8,442 nucleotides of DNA from Syntrophaceae bacterium PtaB.Bin038 (GTDB lineage: Bacteria; Desulfobacterota; Syntrophia; Syntrophales; UBA2192). Both the position numbers and the translations under genes were made by a program. The stretch is taken from assembly GCA_002067855.1 (NCBI GenBank), contig MVQS01000353.1:1-8442 (forward strand). Direction: 5' to 3'. The number at the start of each line of letters is the position of its first letter. Position 1 is the stretch's first letter. The notes below the pieces were generated by a model, which saw only the letters and a program-made list of their open reading frames with translations, was not told where the DNA came from and did no database searches. Below are positions 6,501-8,442 of this stretch, in pieces.

Positions 6501-7353
6501 TCAGCGCCAGAACGGGAAGAACGGGGTGATAGAGCAACAGCAGCGCCGCACCGGCCAAGGGGATCATCGCCGCCCGAACGGCAAAGCGGGCCGGGGGGCT
6601 GTCCTCGATGGCAGCGGCCAGCAAGGGTCCCACGCGCCAGTAGAGCCGGATCAACGCGTCGCCCGGCACTGTCCCCAGCAGGAACCGGTCCCTGAACTGC
6701 CTGAAGAAAACCACCATGGGGTGATCCCGGTCACCCCAGGCCGCCGTCGCCACGAAGCAAGTCTTCCCCTCATAAGCAGGAGGCATGTCATCGGGGGTCG
6801 GAACCCGCTCCCCTCCGGCGTTTTTGTTGTTGCGCGGGCTAACGGTCATCGAGAAGGAAAGCCCCGTCTCGGTGCCGGACCGCTTCATCACCAATCGGGC
6901 GTTCAGAGCATAGAGGTTCCGGATATCCTGCCCGACGCTCCAGAGGCTCATCCCGCCCGAGGGGTTGTAAAGGAGTGTGAAGCCCTGCACCCCGTCAATC
7001 AGCGTGTCGCCGGACGGTAGCTGGTCGCAGGAGATTGAGGTAACGCCGGGGATGAACTGTATGGTCTTCCTCCCATCCGTCTCGACCGCCATCTTCAAGG
7101 CCTGCCGCCCGTAAGGGCTTTCGTAGAGGATACAGTCCTCTCTGGCGTCTCTCACATCGGAGAGCTCGATGAACTCGCGATGGAGGCGGTTCAGGGCAAG
7201 CTGCGCCTTCTGCGCGAGCACGTCGTTATCCCTCGCCGCAAGGTACCCTTGCATGCCCACGAGCACGGACGTGCCGGCCACCGACGCAATGAGCCCCACG
7301 AGAACGAGAGAAACCATGATCTCGATGAGGGTGAAGCCTTTCGTGCTCTTCAT
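3598..7353 (-). CDS. PilW-like prepilin / CFI-box / PilX fusion protein with giant ectodomain
   Basis: One uninterrupted frame of 1251 codons. Residues 1-6 are a short prepilin leader, MKSTKG, cleaved before FTLIE (F7 is +1, E11 is +5). A hydrophobic helix and a PilW-like minor-pilin domain follow to about 180, ending SFSMTVSPRN, with C74 and C109 as possible disulfide partners. CFVATAAWG at 199-207 opens a CFI-box domain (HPMVVFFRQFRDRFLLG, then RLYWRVGPLLAAAI), ending in hydrophobic residues 261-294 and a basic cluster RRLRRKPR (296-303). At 312 a PilX-type N-terminus begins: QRGAILLTLIAMMVIFSALG, then AYYLAESGFRYA. Residues from about 370 to 1251 form an ectodomain with beta-rich, possibly concanavalin/LamG-like stretches (from about 641, and ending NFYFDDFAVRF at 1225-1235) and a calcium-loop-like DADGIPD at 769-775. 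An AGGGGG run sits upstream of ATG 7353. It follows the PilV-like gene by 21 nt and closes the operon. It could be a true fusion or two genes joined by a lost stop. Confidence 0.85.
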   Translation of the reverse strand: MKSTKGFTLIEIMVSLVLVGLIASVAGTSVLVGMQGYLAARDNDVLAQKAQLALNRLHREFIELSDVRDAREDCILYESPYGRQALKMAVETDGRKTIQFIPGVTSISCDQLPSGDTLIDGVQGFTLLYNPSGGMSLWSVGQDIRNLYALNARLVMKRSGTETGLSFSMTVSPRNNKNAGGERVPTPDDMPPAYEGKTCFVATAAWGDRDHPMVVFFRQFRDRFLLGTVPGDALIRLYWRVGPLLAAAIEDSPPARFAVRAAMIPLAGAALLLLYHPVLPVLALIVSWCGARFLCRRLRRKPRPGLQSPAGQRGAILLTLIAMMVIFSALGAYMISMFGSSSLGQAVGSNIMRAYYLAESGFRYAASVYINAADESARETLMEAMRNREYTLAGNEGRFQLGVYPYYFKSTKPPDKDQMEAKVYGNIPVEIGDMNSPATAVWMKVQKPGGDITFNRVYLTRAAVSDNAVIFKQVAASGTTPVDWGSGYWDSATNRGSTLTPACIPDPNKLVLIADSGGYDLAYAYGTGALAFPRRNGVFAVRFQGEPRPRILSYRERDDDQRRFKGIADTSGKSLPTTVPVVDPGATPPYNQQSFIELTKFVRLESTGIIGEGVTAIKRTVTYETPIGYVTVTAPKTEMKEQFGTGLANWFTGSEPSHIGTQAVEGGALRLTGAATTNVMPASSCLLFRENQIALDWRKAFSASGAYENFSTEWRRAGNFLSYDVQAKLFLDSTNTIYAGGLSFRLDEQGNSLGLSIVRASPNPSPGCDADGIPDNLTTAFHDSTFPNSFTVLYSPYAYLVLWMKETAKTEQNIVTLPSPHLDPESTSYLDPPPSGTGTRAILLGDCSFWRSGARVRFYNTGGSLPTGIEAGKDYYIRVIFYNTKRYVYLFDTYARAMGLGASRWEGLQDITSEGSGASSMAAQDPQWLLLAYRSLNQFPSSVGDVLEILKPSGGGLYERFRDWMTLKVRVIEAPSLSFVNGGGAGLEIVSGDILYQTQDNTAGGAVEAIAMVRNDPVYWNLSVNQPAEWNWEAGTAAGIVLLEPLRDDKGVIRPYQGFIGGKRLFRGQPPSGVWIATVGIPATVSGEGVPFRQRDNWAQVFVGDPNRPPDPGDDPLDVKRAQSPRDSVFWAPDRVGYPGITTPSNDRFTLVRMADDNAYRNPCYLRRFLSRQNTGDSRGDFIRIGKVQYDGRPFFSTPTEGLEFPTSRPEVGLHAYGPADSITNFYFDDFAVRFGPVGGVRPGFLMPVQH

Positions 7354-7374
7354 GATCTGCTTTCCCCCTCTTGG

Positions 7375-7863
7375 CTACCGGGTGAACAGGGCAGTGGCCG
7401 TCTGGTTGCCGGAGCGGATCGTGACCCTGAGGATGGTGCGCTCCGTCGGGCCCGCAGGTTGCTCCTTGCCAGTTCCGTCAAAGACGATGTAATCGTTTCG
7501 GATCGTTTCATAGGGTCCGAAGTAGGGGTATCCTGTAGGTCTTCCCGTTGTCTTGTTTCCGTTGTCGACATAGTCCTTGAAGATCGCCAGGAAATCGTAT
7601 TGCGTGGAGGCAAGGTTCTTGTAACTTGCCGTCATGGTCTCCATGATGCCTGTGACGCCGGGGACGCCTGATCCCCAGCCGTACATGGCCTGCAATTGTC
7701 GGACGGGATCGGCGCTGTGAATCACCCCCGTGTAGACGAACTGGGCCAAGAAAACCGCCATGATACCGGCGACGACGACGGCGACGATCACCTCCAGCAG
7801 GGTGAAGCCGCCCCGCCCAATGCCTGGCCCTGGCGTGTCTGGCTTTCTTGTCTTCCTCTCCAT
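7375..7863 (-). CDS. PilV/GspI-like minor prepilin
   Basis: A 162-residue type IV prepilin. A 19-residue basic, Pro/Gly-rich leader ends in RGG and is followed by FTLLEVIVAVVVAGIMAVF, with the cleavage glycine at 19, F20 as +1 and the conserved Glu at +5 (E24). Prepilin peptidase would cut there and methylate the Phe; the helix anchors the protein in the inner membrane before assembly. The remainder is a short periplasmic globular domain with a C-terminal strand pair (RTILRVTIRSGN) but no cysteine pair, and no motif that fixes the subfamily. The PilV label comes mainly from its position between a FimT/GspH-like and a PilW-like gene, the standard minor-pilin order. The start ATG is preceded by GGGAGGGAG. 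It begins 21 nt after the stop of the FimT-like gene and ends 21 nt before the fusion gene, so the three are very probably one transcript. GspI or PulG-type pseudopilin remains possible. Confidence 0.8.
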   Translation of the reverse strand: MERKTRKPDTPGPGIGRGGFTLLEVIVAVVVAGIMAVFLAQFVYTGVIHSADPVRQLQAMYGWGSGVPGVTGIMETMTASYKNLASTQYDFLAIFKDYVDNGNKTTGRPTGYPYFGPYETIRNDYIVFDGTGKEQPAGPTERTILRVTIRSGNQTATALFTR

Positions 7864-7884
7864 GTCGCTGCTCCCTCCCGCGGA

Positions 7885-8364
7885 TCAGGGGATAAAGCCG
7901 GTGTTTTTCGTGACGGTGATGTTGCCAGCGGTCGTGTTCAGGGTGATCGTCGCGGCGCCGGGGCTGCCGAAAGAATCGAAGGCAATCTTGTTGCCATCAG
8001 GCGGCGTAACCTGGACGACGCTCAGAACCTTGGCACCGTCATCCGTTCCGGCTTCGGGCAATCGGATGATCGTGTCTTCGTCGGGCTCCCTGTATAGCCA
8101 GTAGCGCGTGGGGGATCCGAATTTGATCCCATATACATAAGTATAACCTGTCTGGGGATCGGAATTCATGGCCCTCGACTGGGCGTAGCGCAGATGGTTC
8201 TTGACGAGTTCCAACTCGGCCGCCTGGGTAGGCGCGTCGTCGGAGAAGAGTCTCGTTGTGGCAAAATAGGTGACAACCCCCAGGAGCAGGAGCACCATGA
8301 TGATCTCGAACAGGGTGAACCCGCCCTGCCCGCCGAACCGTCCTTTTAGACTCGTTCTATGCAT
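7885..8364 (-). CDS. FimT/GspH-like minor prepilin
   Basis: A 159-residue prepilin and the first gene of the operon visible here. The 15-residue leader ends GQGG, with F16 as +1 and E20 as +5 in FTLFEIIMVLLLLGVVTYF, the hallmark of prepilin peptidase substrates. The body fits the GspH/FimT fold: a helix rich in charged residues (ELELVKNHLRYAQSRAM), a mid-protein YVYGIKF strand, then IAFDSFGSPGAATITLN and a C-terminal ITVTKNTGFIP, which resembles the strand-Gly-strand and terminal TG signature of this family. Members act as initiating minor pilins (FimT/FimU) or type II secretion pseudopilins (GspH). The PilV and PilW/PilX-like genes downstream favour the pilus role. No Shine-Dalgarno sequence is evident before ATG 8364, and an in-frame TAG just upstream rules out a longer protein, so initiation may be weak or leaderless-like. 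A nested inverted repeat lies 34 bp upstream. Confidence 0.82.
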   Translation of the reverse strand: MHRTSLKGRFGGQGGFTLFEIIMVLLLLGVVTYFATTRLFSDDAPTQAAELELVKNHLRYAQSRAMNSDPQTGYTYVYGIKFGSPTRYWLYREPDEDTIIRLPEAGTDDGAKVLSVVQVTPPDGNKIAFDSFGSPGAATITLNTTAGNITVTKNTGFIP

Positions 8365-8397
8365 AACGTGTGAGTTAAGCTAGCGTTGTTTACATTT

Positions 8398-8441
8398 TCG
8401 GGGTAATCAGACGAGGTAGCGACCTCAGAAGGAGACCCCGA
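8398..8441. repeat. Nested inverted repeat upstream of minor-pilin operon
   Basis: Outer arms TCGGGGT (8398-8404) and ACCCCGA (8435-8441) are perfect complements. Inside them, separated by exactly 8 nt on each side, lies a second perfect pair, GAGGT (8413-8417) and ACCTC (8422-8426), around a 4-nt loop. It lies just upstream of the FimT-like start and could be an operator, an RNA structure in the leader, or the end of an upstream gene's transcript. The window ends one base after it, so the context is missing. Confidence 0.45.
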
Positions 8442-8442
8442 T

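Overview
This GC-rich window contains two divergent blocks of type IV pilus genes that converge on a shared 313-bp gap, plus the tail of a rubrerythrin-family gene at the left edge. The rubrerythrin, the base composition, the sigma-54 style promoter and the delta-proteobacterial flavour of the pilin genes suggest an anaerobic member of the Desulfobacterota (old Deltaproteobacteria), perhaps Syntrophales-like. That placement is inference; there is no rRNA or other taxonomic marker here.

Left half, plus strand: the last 59 codons of a ferritin-like/rubrerythrin protein (2-181), then two consecutive PilT-family retraction ATPases (353-1591, 412 aa; 1854-3284, 476 aa). They align without a gap over about 360 residues at roughly 72% identity (counted by eye). 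All secretion-ATPase motifs fall at identical residue numbers. Both carry a C-terminal extension beyond the usual PilT core that ends in the same short motif, separated from the core by a linker 64 residues longer in the second copy. The second copy has its own apparent sigma-54 promoter (1731-1747), so the two paralogues are probably controlled separately.

Middle: 3285-3597 has no credible gene. It holds a strong GC-rich hairpin that looks like the terminator of the leftward operon.

Right half, minus strand, read from 8364 down to 3598: a minor-pilin operon with 21-nt gaps between genes. It runs FimT/GspH-like prepilin, PilV/GspI-like prepilin, then one uninterrupted 1251-codon ORF. That ORF begins as a PilW-like prepilin, continues into a CFI-box domain (normally a protein C-terminus) with hydrophobic segments and a basic cluster, then restarts as a PilX-type N-terminus followed by an ectodomain of about 900 residues. 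The order fimT/U-pilV-pilW-pilX is that of classical minor-pilin operons, but pilW and pilX are joined and no pilY1 follows.

Working model (inference): the minor pilins prime assembly and sit at the tip of a type IV pilus, the giant PilX ectodomain may act as the tip adhesin in place of PilY1, and the two PilT-like motors drive retraction under different regulation. The PilW-CFI-PilX fusion is the most unusual item in the window.
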